Counted from the stretch's first letter, positions 8,163 through 17,270 are shown. The stretch is 64,000 bases of DNA from Staphylococcus cohnii subsp. cohnii (GCF_002902365.1 NZ_PPQC01000009.1:62001-126000), one strand, 5' to 3'. The notes: a model not told the origin generated them from the letters alone. Numbers and translations: made by a program.

Positions 8163-9761
8163 TTAATTATTTTTATCTTCAAATACTAAATTTTCAAATG
8201 CTTCTCTTACTTGTGGTACAGACATCCCTACTACTACTTGCACATTTTTCCCACTTTTTACTAAACCATGAGCCATTTGTCTATGCGTAAAGTAATCACT
8301 ATCTTCAACTTTATTGACATCATTCACTGTCAATCTTAGACGCGTCGTACAATTTGTGACATCTTTAATGTTTTCTTTTCCACCCAAACCTTCTAAATAA
8401 TATATTGCTTTATCTTCAAACTCATTTGTTGAACCAGTTTTTTTAGTAACTTCTGTTTTACCATCCTTATTTTTATAATCATCTTTACTATATAATTTCA
8501 TATCTTTATCGCCTTTTTGACGTCCAGGAAGTGGAATATTAAATTTTACAATTAAAAACTTGAATAAAAAGAAATAAATTGCAGTAAAACCTAAACCAAT
8601 TGCAATTTGTATCACATAAGTTAACCAATGATTCTGTGCCAAAGGTATCCAATTCGTAGCAAAGAAATCTAATAACCCTCCGCCAAAGTTACCTACTAAG
8701 CCAAAACCATACATTAACGTATCCATTGTTGCTGCTAAAATTGCATGTAAAACGAATAAATAAGGTGCTATAAATAAAAATGTGAACTCTAATGGTTCAG
8801 TGATGCCAACAACAATCGCTGTCAATGTTGCTGGAATTAACAATGCTGCAATTTTCTTTCTATTTTCTTTCGGTGTCGTTGCATACATTGCTAAAGCAAT
8901 ACCAATTGAGCCGAAGACTTTCCCGTTACCCTGTAACATAAAACCATACGGGAACAATTCTTTTAATGGCTCTTTACTTTTAGCAAATTCATTTACATGT
9001 TCAAACCATTCAGCTTTTAACCCATGATTCACAACAACAGGACCTACTTCTATTGGTGCATAAATAAAATGATGTAATCCTGTTGGTATCAATACTCTTT
9101 CTAAGAAATGATACAACCAAACACCTATATAACCAGATCCAATAATAAAACCTTGCAATGAAGAAATACCGTTTTGTACCGTTGGCCATACAATACAAGT
9201 AATTAAAGCAATCGGTAACATGACAAAAAATGAAATCGTCACTACAAATGTCAAACCTTGAAATACACCAAGCATTTCAGGTAATTTTTTGCTATAAAAT
9301 CGATTATGTATCCATGTCACAATGCTTGAAATAATAATACCGCCTAGAATATTTGTGTCTAATGTTTCTATACCAGCAATCGCTTTTAACCCCGTTACAT
9401 TTTCCACACCTTTATCCAAATTTGCTCCGAATGTATGTGGCCATTGCGTTAATATGGCATTGATAAAAGTATTAAATATTAAATATCCCATTAATGCTGC
9501 TAATGCTGCATGTCCAGGTGCTTTTTTGGCCAAGGATAAGGGTAGTCCAACAACAAACACCACTTCCATGTGATTAAATATTGTCCAACCACCAGACTCT
9601 ATCACTGACCATATTTTGAACCAATTCGTACCTTCTTCTGCAATACTCCCCATTATTGAAGGATTTTTAAATAGCGTCGCTAAACCGAGTACAATACCAA
9701 AAAATGCAAACATCAATACAGGTACAATCATTGCACTCCCAAATCTCTTTATTGCGTTCAT
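8163..9761 (-). CDS. glvC: PTS EIICB, alpha-glucoside/maltose (MalX/GlvC) type
   Basis: Sugar-specific membrane component of the phosphotransferase system, importing and phosphorylating an alpha-glucoside. Residues 1-420 form the EIIC channel of the glucose/maltose superfamily, with the conserved GITEPLEF loop. Residues 450-532 form EIIB with phosphocysteine Cys471 in TNCTTRLRL. There is no EIIA domain, so a general EIIA-Glc must supply phosphate. The divergent RpiR gene shares the control region, and a near-perfect cre site lies between -35 and -10 of this gene. The S. aureus counterpart is annotated as arbutin-like GlvC; the exact sugar is inference. No phospho-glucosidase gene is adjacent. 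Confidence 0.85.
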   Translation of the reverse strand: MNAIKRFGSAMIVPVLMFAFFGIVLGLATLFKNPSIMGSIAEEGTNWFKIWSVIESGGWTIFNHMEVVFVVGLPLSLAKKAPGHAALAALMGYLIFNTFINAILTQWPHTFGANLDKGVENVTGLKAIAGIETLDTNILGGIIISSIVTWIHNRFYSKKLPEMLGVFQGLTFVVTISFFVMLPIALITCIVWPTVQNGISSLQGFIIGSGYIGVWLYHFLERVLIPTGLHHFIYAPIEVGPVVVNHGLKAEWFEHVNEFAKSKEPLKELFPYGFMLQGNGKVFGSIGIALAMYATTPKENRKKIAALLIPATLTAIVVGITEPLEFTFLFIAPYLFVLHAILAATMDTLMYGFGLVGNFGGGLLDFFATNWIPLAQNHWLTYVIQIAIGLGFTAIYFFLFKFLIVKFNIPLPGRQKGDKDMKLYSKDDYKNKDGKTEVTKKTGSTNEFEDKAIYYLEGLGGKENIKDVTNCTTRLRLTVNDVNKVEDSDYFTHRQMAHGLVKSGKNVQVVVGMSVPQVREAFENLVFEDKNN

Positions 9762-9857
9762 ATAAAGTTCCCCCTTCTTTCTAAATTTCTGAAACTATCC
9801 ATTTATAATTATAAAGTGTTTATCAGTTCGAATGATTAAATATCAATTTATCTTCGA

Positions 9858-9886
9858 TTTTATAGTAAACGCTTACATACAAACAA
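9858..9886 (-). promoter_or_regulatory. glvC promoter with embedded cre site
   Basis: On the minus strand, TTGTTT (9886-9881) and TATAAA (9863-9858) are 17 bases apart. The spacer is filled by AGTAAACGCTTACA (9864-9877), which matches the cre consensus TGWAANCGNTNWCA at 13 of 14 positions. CcpA bound here would block the promoter when glucose is present. Confidence 0.75.
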
Positions 9887-9890
9887 TAGT

Positions 9891-9920
9891 TTGACGCTAT
9901 TACGAACAATTTTGTACAAT
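9891..9920 (+). promoter_or_regulatory. promoter of the RpiR-family regulator gene
   Basis: TTGACG (9891-9896) and TACAAT (9915-9920) are spaced by 18 bases. The predicted start point near 9927 meets the inverted repeat that follows. Confidence 0.65.
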
Positions 9921-9929
9921 AAGATTATA

Positions 9930-9964
9930 TTTTCAAAACGTGAAAATATTTTCAAAAATTTGAG
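9930..9964. promoter_or_regulatory. inverted-repeat operator, likely for the RpiR regulator
   Basis: TTTTCA-AAACG-TGAAAA (9930-9946) is a perfect inverted repeat, followed by a second imperfect one, TTTTCA-5-TTGAGG (9949-9964). Such TTTTCA/TGAAAA repeats suit a dimeric SIS-HTH regulator. The placement at the start point and ribosome site suggests autoregulation. Confidence 0.55.
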
Positions 9965-9973
9965 GTGAGACTA

Positions 9974-10753
9974 TTGCTTTTAGATGAACGTATTAACAAT
10001 AATTTTAATAAATTAAATGAAAATGACCTACAAATCGCTCATTTTATAAACACACATATATCAGATTGTAAAACAATGAAAATACAAGACTTAGCGGCTT
10101 ATACCCATGCATCAAATGCAAGTATCCATCGTTTCACTCGAAAGTTAGGATTTGATGGCTATAGTGATTTTAAATCATACTTAAAATTCGAATCTGAACA
10201 AGTTCATCAATTACCTTCTGACTCTATGAACGCTTTTAAGCAAGAAATTGAAAATACCTTCACTTATTTAGAGCGTATTGATTACGACCTAGTTACAGAC
10301 AAAATATATCAAGCTGAAACGGTATACTTATATGGCACAGGTGTAGCACAAATGAACGTTGCGCAAGAAGCTCAAAGAATTTTATTAACCATACATAAAA
10401 ATATTATTGTGCTACACGATGTACATGAATTTAAAATGGTATTAAATAAAGCTTCTGATAATGATTTATTTTTTATTATTTCTTTATCCGGAGAGACAGA
10501 TCATTTATCTGACATAACGAATTTACTGCAACTGCGTCAAAAATATTTTATTTCTATTACTACGCTCCAAGATAACACATTAGCTCAAAAAGCAAATTAT
10601 AATATTTACGTTTCAAGTAATACTTTTTATTTAACAAATGGCATCGATTATTCCAGTTTTATCAGTTATCATATATTTTTTGAAACGCTACTGCGTAAGT
10701 TTAATGAGCGCAAACAATATGGTCAATTTACCAATAATGAATCTATAAAATAA
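9974..10753 (+). CDS. RpiR-family sugar-sensing transcriptional regulator
   Basis: DNA-binding regulator with an N-terminal HTH of the RpiR type (about residues 1-75; YTHASNASIHRFTRKLGFDG is the recognition segment) and a C-terminal SIS sugar-phosphate domain (about 100-230; LYGTGVAQ and IISLSGETD). I place the start at the TTG at 9974, seven bases after a TGAGGTGAG ribosome site; a GTG at 9965 lies inside that site and is less likely. It is divergent from the PTS EIICB gene and very likely controls it in response to the phosphorylated sugar. Length (259 residues) is slightly short of the usual 280. Confidence 0.88.
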   Translation: MLLDERINNNFNKLNENDLQIAHFINTHISDCKTMKIQDLAAYTHASNASIHRFTRKLGFDGYSDFKSYLKFESEQVHQLPSDSMNAFKQEIENTFTYLERIDYDLVTDKIYQAETVYLYGTGVAQMNVAQEAQRILLTIHKNIIVLHDVHEFKMVLNKASDNDLFFIISLSGETDHLSDITNLLQLRQKYFISITTLQDNTLAQKANYNIYVSSNTFYLTNGIDYSSFISYHIFFETLLRKFNERKQYGQFTNNESIK

Positions 10754-10758
10754 AAGAA

Positions 10759-10784
10759 GGCTGGACAAGTTAATTGTCTCAGCC
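10759..10784. terminator. hairpin between convergent genes
   Basis: GGCTGGACAA (10759-10768) pairs with TTGTCTCAGCC (10774-10784) with one mismatch. The flanking T tracts are weak, but its place between the RpiR gene and the next minus-strand gene fits a shared terminator. Confidence 0.6.
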
Positions 10785-10835
10785 TCTAAGTTCCACTACT
10801 TTTTTATTTAGCTCAGTTGAATTGATATAATGATT

Positions 10836-11342
10836 TTATTGTTCTTCTTCATAAGCTTCTAGCGTTGTTTGAAGCTTATCAAATAACATTTCAAAACCGT
10901 GCGCAGTGGAATCATGATATTCCTTTTTCTTTTGCTTATACTCTAACGATGTTAGTCTACGTTCTCTAGGCACATAAGCCGTGTAACTAAAAATCATTTG
11001 GGTAATACCTGGTTCTCTTTCAAACATCTCAACTTCGATTGTATCTTCAGAGTCACTTAATTCAGGCATACCTATAGTCATAACAATATATTCATTTGGG
11101 TTCAATGTAACATATGAACCCTCTACTATATTTTCTTTTCCTTTACGTACATCAATAATTTCATAGCCACCGTTTTGTACAGCATCTATTTCTATTGATT
11201 TATTCGTTCGTTCAGTTGTCATAAACCATTGTTTAAGAAATCGTTGCTCGGTCCAAGCTTGATATACTAATTCAGGTTCAACTTTAAAAAGTCGTTCCAA
11301 TTGAATTTCTACATTTTCATTTTCCACATTGTATCTAGCCAT
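10836..11342 (-). CDS. SRPBCC (AHSA1-like) domain protein
   Basis: A 168-residue soluble protein with the helix-grip fold of the SRPBCC superfamily, AHSA1 subgroup. Typical features are the opening RLFKVEPELVYQAWTEQRFLKQWF, the strand with YEIIDVRKG, a central GSYVTLNPNEYIVMT, and the closing helix HGFEMLFDKLQTTLEAY. Such proteins bind hydrophobic ligands or act as chaperone cofactors; the ligand is unknown. An orthologue sits at the same place in S. aureus, between the RpiR/PTS pair and the NhaC gene. It has its own ribosome site and probably its own promoter in the 226-base gap upstream. Confidence 0.75.
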   Translation of the reverse strand: MARYNVENENVEIQLERLFKVEPELVYQAWTEQRFLKQWFMTTERTNKSIEIDAVQNGGYEIIDVRKGKENIVEGSYVTLNPNEYIVMTIGMPELSDSEDTIEVEMFEREPGITQMIFSYTAYVPRERRLTSLEYKQKKKEYHDSTAHGFEMLFDKLQTTLEAYEEEQ

Positions 11343-11518
11343 GATTGTTCACCTACTTTCACTCTTATTACTATTCTAACTCATTATACTAGACTTCTAA
11401 ACAATAATACTATGAAATCCAACTTCCTTTGATTTTCACTATAAAAGTGACAGCTTATTTATTCTATCGTTATTAGTCAGTAAACGTCAAAATTTTACCC
11501 TCTTTTTTATTAAAAACA

Positions 11519-11558
11519 GGGCAGTCAGTCTATATTCAAATGGTATAAACCGACGCCC
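11519..11558 (-). terminator. terminator of the S-box-controlled NhaC-type gene
   Basis: GGGCAGTCAGTCTATA (11519-11534) pairs imperfectly with TATAAACCGACGCCC (11544-11558). On the minus strand it is followed by TGTTTTTAAT. Confidence 0.75.
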
Positions 11559-11568
11559 TTCCCTATAA

Positions 11569-12864
11569 TCAATTTTTTTTATTTAATTTTGGTAATCTAA
11601 AGAAGATTGCAATTAGTCCACAAATACCTAGAATGATAGGATAAATTGAATACGGCATTAATGAAACTGGTGAAATAGACGCCACACCTGCCGCTGCTAT
11701 AACTTGTGGGCTATAAGGTAATAAACCTTGGAAACAACTTGCAAACATATCTAAAATACTTGCAGATTTTCTTGGATCAATATCGTATTCGTCCGCTATA
11801 TCTTTAGCCAAGGGACCTGCCATTAATATCGAAATTGTATTATTGGCAGTTGATATATCAGCAGCACTTACAAGTCCTGCTATACCTAATTCTGCACCAC
11901 GCTTTGATTTAACCCTATTGCGTACAAAATTCAACAACCACGTTATACCACCATTATGTTGTATCAATGCTACAAGTCCGCCAATTAATAACGCAATAAT
12001 TGCAATATCTTCCATGCCAACAATTCCTTTTGAAATCGAACTAAGCAAGCCTGACCAATTAAATGATCCATCAACTATTCCAATAATGGCAGATAATACG
12101 GTACCACCAATCAATACGATAATTACATTGATGCCTGCTAACGCTAAAATTAATACCAATAAGTATGGAATAACTTTAATAAAATTATAATCATATGATT
12201 TTGTTGTATCTATCTGAGCACCATGCGTTAAAAACCAGAGCGCTATAACAGTGAATATCGCACCCGGTAATACAATTTTTATGTTCACTTTAAACTTATC
12301 ACTCATTTTAGTCTTTTGAGTACGTACTGCAGCAATTGTAGTATCAGAAATCATTGATAAATTATCACCAAACATTGCCCCACCTACTACAGTGGCCATT
12401 GTAATCGCTGCAGAGACATCCGTCGCCTGACTTAAACCAAAGCCAACTGGTGCTATAGCTGCAACTGTGCCGACTGAAGTACCCATTGAAAGAGAAACAA
12501 ACATACAAATGATAAATAAACCGACGATAATTAAGTTCTCTGGTATGAAGGATAGTCCTAAATTAACCGTTGACTTGACTCCACCCATGTCTTCTGTAGT
12601 TTGAGAAAAAGCACCCGCAAGTAGAAATATTAACATCATCAAAATAATATTTGAATGCCCTGCACCTTTTGTAAACACATCTACTTTTTTATAAAATGTT
12701 TCTTTTCTATTCATCAATAAGCCTGCGATAGATGCAATAATGATTGCAACATTAAGTGGCATTATTGAAAAGTCCCCAGTAATAACGCCCACACCTAAAA
12801 ATATTCCAACAAATATGATAAGTGGTACAAGCGCCCATGCATTACCTTTTTTATTTTCCGCCAT
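11569..12864 (-). CDS. NhaC-family transporter under SAM control, predicted methionine transporter (MetT-like)
   Basis: A 431-residue membrane protein of the NhaC antiporter superfamily with about ten to twelve spans. Family signatures include MGTSVGTVAAIAPVGFGLS, GAMFGDNLSMISDTTIAA and SAADISTANNTISILMAGPLA. I take the ATG at 12864 (MAENKKG), with AGGAAAGTAGG upstream; a further in-frame ATG at 12906 has no ribosome site. A complete S-box riboswitch precedes it, so SAM represses it. NhaC-type genes under S-boxes have been proposed as methionine transporters (MetT), and that is my inference over a plain Na+/H+ antiporter. A paralogue without a riboswitch lies at 34175-35503. Confidence 0.8.
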   Translation of the reverse strand: MAENKKGNAWALVPLIIFVGIFLGVGVITGDFSIMPLNVAIIIASIAGLLMNRKETFYKKVDVFTKGAGHSNIILMMLIFLLAGAFSQTTEDMGGVKSTVNLGLSFIPENLIIVGLFIICMFVSLSMGTSVGTVAAIAPVGFGLSQATDVSAAITMATVVGGAMFGDNLSMISDTTIAAVRTQKTKMSDKFKVNIKIVLPGAIFTVIALWFLTHGAQIDTTKSYDYNFIKVIPYLLVLILALAGINVIIVLIGGTVLSAIIGIVDGSFNWSGLLSSISKGIVGMEDIAIIALLIGGLVALIQHNGGITWLLNFVRNRVKSKRGAELGIAGLVSAADISTANNTISILMAGPLAKDIADEYDIDPRKSASILDMFASCFQGLLPYSPQVIAAAGVASISPVSLMPYSIYPIILGICGLIAIFFRLPKLNKKN

Positions 12865-12920
12865 ACAAAACCTACTTTCCTTATCATTACATTTATAATC
12901 AATCATTTAATATACTTGCC

Positions 12921-13080
12921 ATAAAAAATAAAAAACTCTTTTCTTGTAGAAGAAAAGAGTAAATCGTTACATCTTTAATCTTATCTTCTAGCACAATTTA
13001 TGCTACTGGAATTGGCACACGCATCACCATGTTGCCGAAGTTTCAAAGGGCCAGTCCCTCCACTTCTCTAGATAAGCTAT
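12921..13080 (-). promoter_or_regulatory. SAM-I riboswitch (S-box) with transcription terminator
   Basis: Read on the minus strand from 13076: P1 strand CTTATC, AGAGAAGTGGAGGGACTGG, GGCCCTTTGAAACTTCGGCA, then the GTGCCAATTCC-type P3/P4 arm and the closing GATAAG at 12985-12980. These are the conserved S-box core elements. Downstream, ACTCTTTTCTT pairs with AGAAGAAAAGAGT (12960-12935) and runs into TTTTTTATTTTTTAT, forming the terminator used when SAM is bound. The aptamer is complete, and the regulated gene starts about 57 bases after the hairpin. Confidence 0.96.
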
Positions 13081-13164
13081 TTTATTTATTTTATAACAGT
13101 ACACTATTCATGCGACTTCGTCAATTATATATTTGTAATATGAAATAATACTTTAACTCAAATA

Positions 13165-13776
13165 TTACTCTGTTGGTCTAACAATTGTAAATGTATCACC
13201 GATTGATGCATAATCATTTCCGGCTAATCGGCACACGGCTTCTAGTGCTTGTGCATTTATCTTACTGTCTTCAAAATATACATCTTCATTAATATGAAAC
13301 ATCAATACCTCACCAATAATTAGATCCGATCCCTCTTCAGCATCTCCTAAAGGAATCATCCGCTCTAATTTACATTCCATACGTATTCTTGCTTGTTCAA
13401 TGCCAGGTACAGATATAAGTTCCGAGTCAACAAGGGTTAATTCTGTGCGTTCTAATTCATTTTCTCTACGCTCCAATGGTGCAGCTGTGCGATTAATTTG
13501 TTCTACATTTGTTTCATCAGTAATGTGCACTACAAAATTTCCAGTCTCTTCAATATTAAGCGAAGTGTCTTTACGTTTGCCTTTCGAACGTCCTGTAGAA
13601 ATCATAATCATCGGTGGTGCACTATTCACTACGTTAAAGAAACTAAACGGTGCCGCATTTAACTTGCCATTTTTATCTTGAGACGTAACAAATGCTATAG
13701 GTCTAGGTATGATACTGCCACTCAATAATTTATAATTTTGCCTTTTAGACAATTGGCTTGCTTTAAAATGTTTCAC
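13165..13776 (-). CDS. flavin reductase-like FMN-binding protein
   Basis: A 203-residue protein of the flavin-reductase-like split-barrel family. Signatures are the opening LLSGSIIPRPIAFVTSQDKNG, NAAPFSFFNVV with the FMN phosphate contact, PPMIMISTGRSKGKRKDT, and DLIIGEVLMFHI. It binds FMN and may reduce flavins or act with an oxygenase; no partner oxygenase is next to it. It follows the SDR gene on the same strand with about 100 bases and a hairpin between them, so it is probably a separate unit. The S-box lies just downstream and belongs to the next gene. Confidence 0.82.
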   Translation of the reverse strand: MKHFKASQLSKRQNYKLLSGSIIPRPIAFVTSQDKNGKLNAAPFSFFNVVNSAPPMIMISTGRSKGKRKDTSLNIEETGNFVVHITDETNVEQINRTAAPLERRENELERTELTLVDSELISVPGIEQARIRMECKLERMIPLGDAEEGSDLIIGEVLMFHINEDVYFEDSKINAQALEAVCRLAGNDYASIGDTFTIVRPTE

Positions 13777-13805
13777 TGAAATTCACTTTCCTTTCATAAA
13801 TAAAA

Positions 13806-13875
13806 AGTGGCTATGTCAAAATGTCAGTGCGTAAACCGTTCATTTAAGCACTAATCACTTTGAAATAGCCATCTA
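13806..13875 (-). terminator. long-loop terminator after the SDR gene
   Basis: GTGGCTATGTCAAA (13806-13819) pairs with TTTGAAATAGCCATC with one bulge, and AGTGC/GCACT forms an inner step. On the minus strand it is followed by CTTTTTATTT. Confidence 0.75.
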
Positions 13876-13880
13876 TCAAA

Positions 13881-14762
13881 TTAATCTAGTTGTGTACCAC
13901 CCGTAACGCCATATACTTGACCGGTTGTGTAACTTGATTCGTCAGCTGCCAAATGAACATACACACCAGCTAATTCTACAGGTTGGCCTGCTCTACCAAG
14001 TACTTCTTTTTGACCAAATGTAGGAATTTTCGATTGTGGTTGTCCACCTGATATTTGAAGTGGTGACCAAAATGGTCCTGGTGCGACACAATTAACGCGG
14101 ATACCTTTAGCACCTAATTCTTCAGACAAGCTTTTAGTCAACGATATGATTGCAGCTTTTGAAGCTGCATAATCATGTAAAATAGGACTAGGATTATAAC
14201 CTTGTACAGATGATGTTGTCGTAATTGTAGCGCCTGGTTCCAGATAATCGATTGCTTTTTGTACTGTCCAAAATATTGGATACACATTCGTTTCAAAAGT
14301 TTCAGCAAATGATGCTGTATCAAAGTCTTTAAGCGTATCTCTGTATTGCTGATGACCAGCTACGAGTGTAACATTATCTAATCCACCTAACGCATGATAT
14401 GCACGCTCTACTAACTCATAATTGAATTGTTCATTGCGTAAATCACCCGGTATTAGAACAGCTTTTTGTCCAGCCGATGCAATAATTTCTTTTACTTCTT
14501 CAGCATCCTCTTGTTCTGATGGCAGGTAATTAATCGCAACATCAGCACCTTCTTTAGCATAAGCTATCGCAGCAGCCCTACCTATAGCTGAATCTCCCCC
14601 TGTTACTAACATCTTTAAACCTTTCAATCTACCGTAACCAATATATGAAGTTTCTCCACAATCTGGTTTAGGGTTTAAATTTTTTTGTAAACCTGGAACA
14701 GCTTGCTCTTGTTTTGGAAAATCTGCATTTGAATATTTCGTTCTAGGATCTTGAAACGCCAT
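13881..14762 (-). CDS. short-chain dehydrogenase/reductase, general-stress type
   Basis: Classical SDR oxidoreductase of 293 residues. The nucleotide-binding motif VTGGDSAIGRAAA is near residues 53-65, INYLP at the end of strand 2 suggests NADP(H), the catalytic serine is in TTTSSVQGYNP, and the Tyr-Lys pair is in YAASK. The C-terminus VYGVTGGTQLD is typical. About 45 extra N-terminal residues (PRTKYSNADFPKQEQ) mark the subgroup of Bacillus general-stress dehydrogenases. The substrate is unknown. It follows the M20 hydrolase with 76 bases between, so the two may be co-transcribed. Ribosome site GAGGAGG. Confidence 0.88.
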   Translation of the reverse strand: MAFQDPRTKYSNADFPKQEQAVPGLQKNLNPKPDCGETSYIGYGRLKGLKMLVTGGDSAIGRAAAIAYAKEGADVAINYLPSEQEDAEEVKEIIASAGQKAVLIPGDLRNEQFNYELVERAYHALGGLDNVTLVAGHQQYRDTLKDFDTASFAETFETNVYPIFWTVQKAIDYLEPGATITTTSSVQGYNPSPILHDYAASKAAIISLTKSLSEELGAKGIRVNCVAPGPFWSPLQISGGQPQSKIPTFGQKEVLGRAGQPVELAGVYVHLAADESSYTTGQVYGVTGGTQLD

Positions 14763-14838
14763 GGCATAATCCTCCTCAAAAATAATGATTATAATTATTT
14801 TTTACCCAAATTAAATCCTCCATAACATAGCTATTACT

Positions 14839-15963
14839 TTAAGATTCATTTAATAATTTCTGTACAAATGTTACAAAGTAATCTGGTACTTTTTCTAAAA
14901 TACGCTCATCGGGATCGTATTTTGGATGATGTAAATCATACTCACTATTCGAACCAATAAAGACAAATACACTTGGGTACTTATTGGCAAAACCAGAAAA
15001 ATCTTCACCAATGGTTAATGGCTGTTCCATTATATTCACATTATAACCCACTTGCTTAGCAACGTTAATTGCATCCTCTGTTAATTTTTCGTCATTGATA
15101 ACAGCGCCTGGCAAACGGATATATTCTGTTTCAATTTCAACATCAAATACTTCTGCCAGTCCATTACCAATTTCTCTCAACCTTTTTTCAATGAATGTAC
15201 GAATCCGCTCATCAAAACTTCTCACTGTACCTTGTACATAAGCTTGATCTGCAATAACATTCCATGTGTTACCACAAGATACTTCTCCTATCGTTACCAC
15301 GGCATTATCAAAAGCAGATAAATTTCTGCTCACGATGGATTGAACGCTATTGATTAATTGACCTAATACGATGACTGGATCATTACCTTGTTCAGGTTTT
15401 GCTGCATGCGCACCTTTACCTTTAATTTTAAATTCAAAACGATCTACAGAAGATGTCACAGCACCGGATTTCACTGCTAATGAACCTATATCCATGGTAG
15501 GATAATTATGATAACCTAGCACTGCTTTTGTGCCATCAATGGCACCTGACTCAGCTAATTTAACAGCACCATAGCCCAGCTCTTCGGCAGGTTGAAAAAT
15601 AAAACGTACCCTGCCCTTTAATTGACCTTCAATTTCTTTTAATCTTGTAGCTACTGCTAAAATACTTGCCATATGGATATCATGCCCGCAAGCATGCATG
15701 ATGCCTTCATTAGTTGACGTGAATTCATGTATAACTTCTTCATTAATTGGTAATGCATCAATATCTGATCTAACAGCAACAAATGAATCTCCTTGTCCTA
15801 CTTCTGCAATCAATCCAGTTTCCAAAGGTATATCTAAAATTTTAATTTCATAACTCTCTAAAATACGTCTTAATCGTTTCGTTGTTTCATATTCATCATC
15901 CGACAATTCAGGAAACTGATGAAATGTACGTCTCCACTTTACATATTCTTCATATTGTGGCAT
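14839..15963 (-). CDS. M20-family metal-dependent amidohydrolase
   Basis: A 374-residue two-domain peptidase-M20D protein. Metal ligands are visible in MHACGHDIHM (about residues 90-99), the catalytic Glu pair in FQPAEELGYG, the histidine in GYHNYPT, and the closing ligand near HHPKYDPDE. A dimerisation domain occupies about residues 170-285. Relatives hydrolyse hippurate, N-acyl amino acids or N-acetyl-diaminopimelate; the substrate is open. Its start follows the SulP transporter stop by six bases, so they form an operon and the transporter may bring in the substrate or a related anion. Ribosome site AAAGGACGTG. Confidence 0.85.
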   Translation of the reverse strand: MPQYEEYVKWRRTFHQFPELSDDEYETTKRLRRILESYEIKILDIPLETGLIAEVGQGDSFVAVRSDIDALPINEEVIHEFTSTNEGIMHACGHDIHMASILAVATRLKEIEGQLKGRVRFIFQPAEELGYGAVKLAESGAIDGTKAVLGYHNYPTMDIGSLAVKSGAVTSSVDRFEFKIKGKGAHAAKPEQGNDPVIVLGQLINSVQSIVSRNLSAFDNAVVTIGEVSCGNTWNVIADQAYVQGTVRSFDERIRTFIEKRLREIGNGLAEVFDVEIETEYIRLPGAVINDEKLTEDAINVAKQVGYNVNIMEQPLTIGEDFSGFANKYPSVFVFIGSNSEYDLHHPKYDPDERILEKVPDYFVTFVQKLLNES

Positions 15964-15969
15964 TACATG

Positions 15970-17136
15970 TCACGTCCTTTCTAAATTTATAAAACGTTTT
16001 AAAAAATAATATAGTATTGTTACAATCACTACTCCGAGCGCTAAATTATTAGAAATTAGGATAAGCACCATCGTTAGTATTACGATGAAAGCATTTATTA
16101 AAGGCGCTTGGCGTATAAAAGGTATTGTGCGTCGATCAAATGTGTTCAATGAAATGGTAATAAGTACAGTAGCTAAAACAGCCATCGGAATATGTCCTAT
16201 AATTTCACCAAAAACAAATAAACTTACCAGTAAAAAACTACCGGTAACAAATGTCGAAACTCTAGAATTCGCACCCATTGTCACATTAAAACGTGATTGC
16301 CCAACAAGCGCACTTCCACCATAACCACCAAATAATCCTACTACAAAATTGGCTATACCTTGACCTATCGATTCACGATTTTTATCACTTGTTGTAGCGG
16401 TTACTTCATCCACCATACCTGCTGTTAAAGTCGTTTGAACAATTGCAACAATAGCCATCATTAACCCATATAACAACGCAGTTAAGAAGAAATTAACATT
16501 TAATATTTCAGTAGGAATGCTTGGATAAGGCAGTTTAATATGTATTGAAGATAAATCATGCACATATTTAATATCAGGCTTTAATATCCACGAAAATATA
16601 GTCAATATTATGATTGATATTAATGGTGCAGGTATAATTTTGATATATCGATTGCCCAACCAAATAATTAAAAATGACACGATTGCAACAATATACGTTG
16701 CAAAAGAAATTCCCAAGATATTCTTTAGCTGAGATGTGAATAATAGTATTCCTAAAGCATTCATAAATCCAATTACCACACCTACTGGTATCAATTCTAA
16801 CCATTTATTAATTTGAAAATATCCCAATATAACTTGAATGATTCCCATAAATAATGTGGCTAATATGACTGCTTGCATCCCATGACTTGCTGCTAAAGGG
16901 GCTACGACTAATGATACACCACTACTTGGTGCTGAAACCATCAGTGTTCTATTGCCAGTCAAGCTGAGTACGAGCATCATCAAACCAGTACTTAACATAC
17001 CGATTGTTGGGGTCACGCCTGCTATAAATGAAAAAGCAATTGCTCCAGGCAACAATGCAAGTGCAAGTAATATACCTGTAAGCATATTCTGTACTATGTC
17101 GCCTTTCCATTGATCAATATATCCAGCGTTACTCAC
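15970..17136 (-). CDS. SulP-family anion transporter without STAS domain
   Basis: A membrane protein of 388 residues from the GTG at 17136, which lies five bases after GGGGGTGAG; a TTG at 17154 is in frame but inside that ribosome site. Hallmarks are ALALLPGAIAFSFIAGVTP in the first spans, VSAPSSGVSLVVAPL, and GGYGGSALVGQSRFNVTMGA. It stops right after the transport core, so the usual cytoplasmic STAS domain is missing. SulP proteins carry sulfate, bicarbonate or dicarboxylates. The operon partner, an M20 amidohydrolase, hints at an organic anion, but that is inference. It is first in its operon and lies after the hutI terminator. Confidence 0.85.
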   Translation of the reverse strand: MSNAGYIDQWKGDIVQNMLTGILLALALLPGAIAFSFIAGVTPTIGMLSTGLMMLVLSLTGNRTLMVSAPSSGVSLVVAPLAASHGMQAVILATLFMGIIQVILGYFQINKWLELIPVGVVIGFMNALGILLFTSQLKNILGISFATYIVAIVSFLIIWLGNRYIKIIPAPLISIIILTIFSWILKPDIKYVHDLSSIHIKLPYPSIPTEILNVNFFLTALLYGLMMAIVAIVQTTLTAGMVDEVTATTSDKNRESIGQGIANFVVGLFGGYGGSALVGQSRFNVTMGANSRVSTFVTGSFLLVSLFVFGEIIGHIPMAVLATVLITISLNTFDRRTIPFIRQAPLINAFIVILTMVLILISNNLALGVVIVTILYYFLKRFINLERT

Positions 17137-17270
17137 ACTATATCTCACCCCCAACCCCTTTAATTACTATACTATCATAATTGTCAAAATATTTTATTAA
17201 CTTGCGTTTTATGTACTCTTAGATTTTACGTTTATAAAGTATGTATATTACAAAAATAAATAAAATAAGA

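Noticed and set aside
9010..9198. Short open frame antisense to and inside the PTS gene
   Set aside because: No ribosome site and cysteine/arginine-rich shadow composition; it lies wholly inside a strong coding region.
11569..12864. Simple annotation as a Na+/H+ antiporter
   Set aside because: The S-box upstream makes a sulfur amino-acid role more likely; kept as an alternative only.
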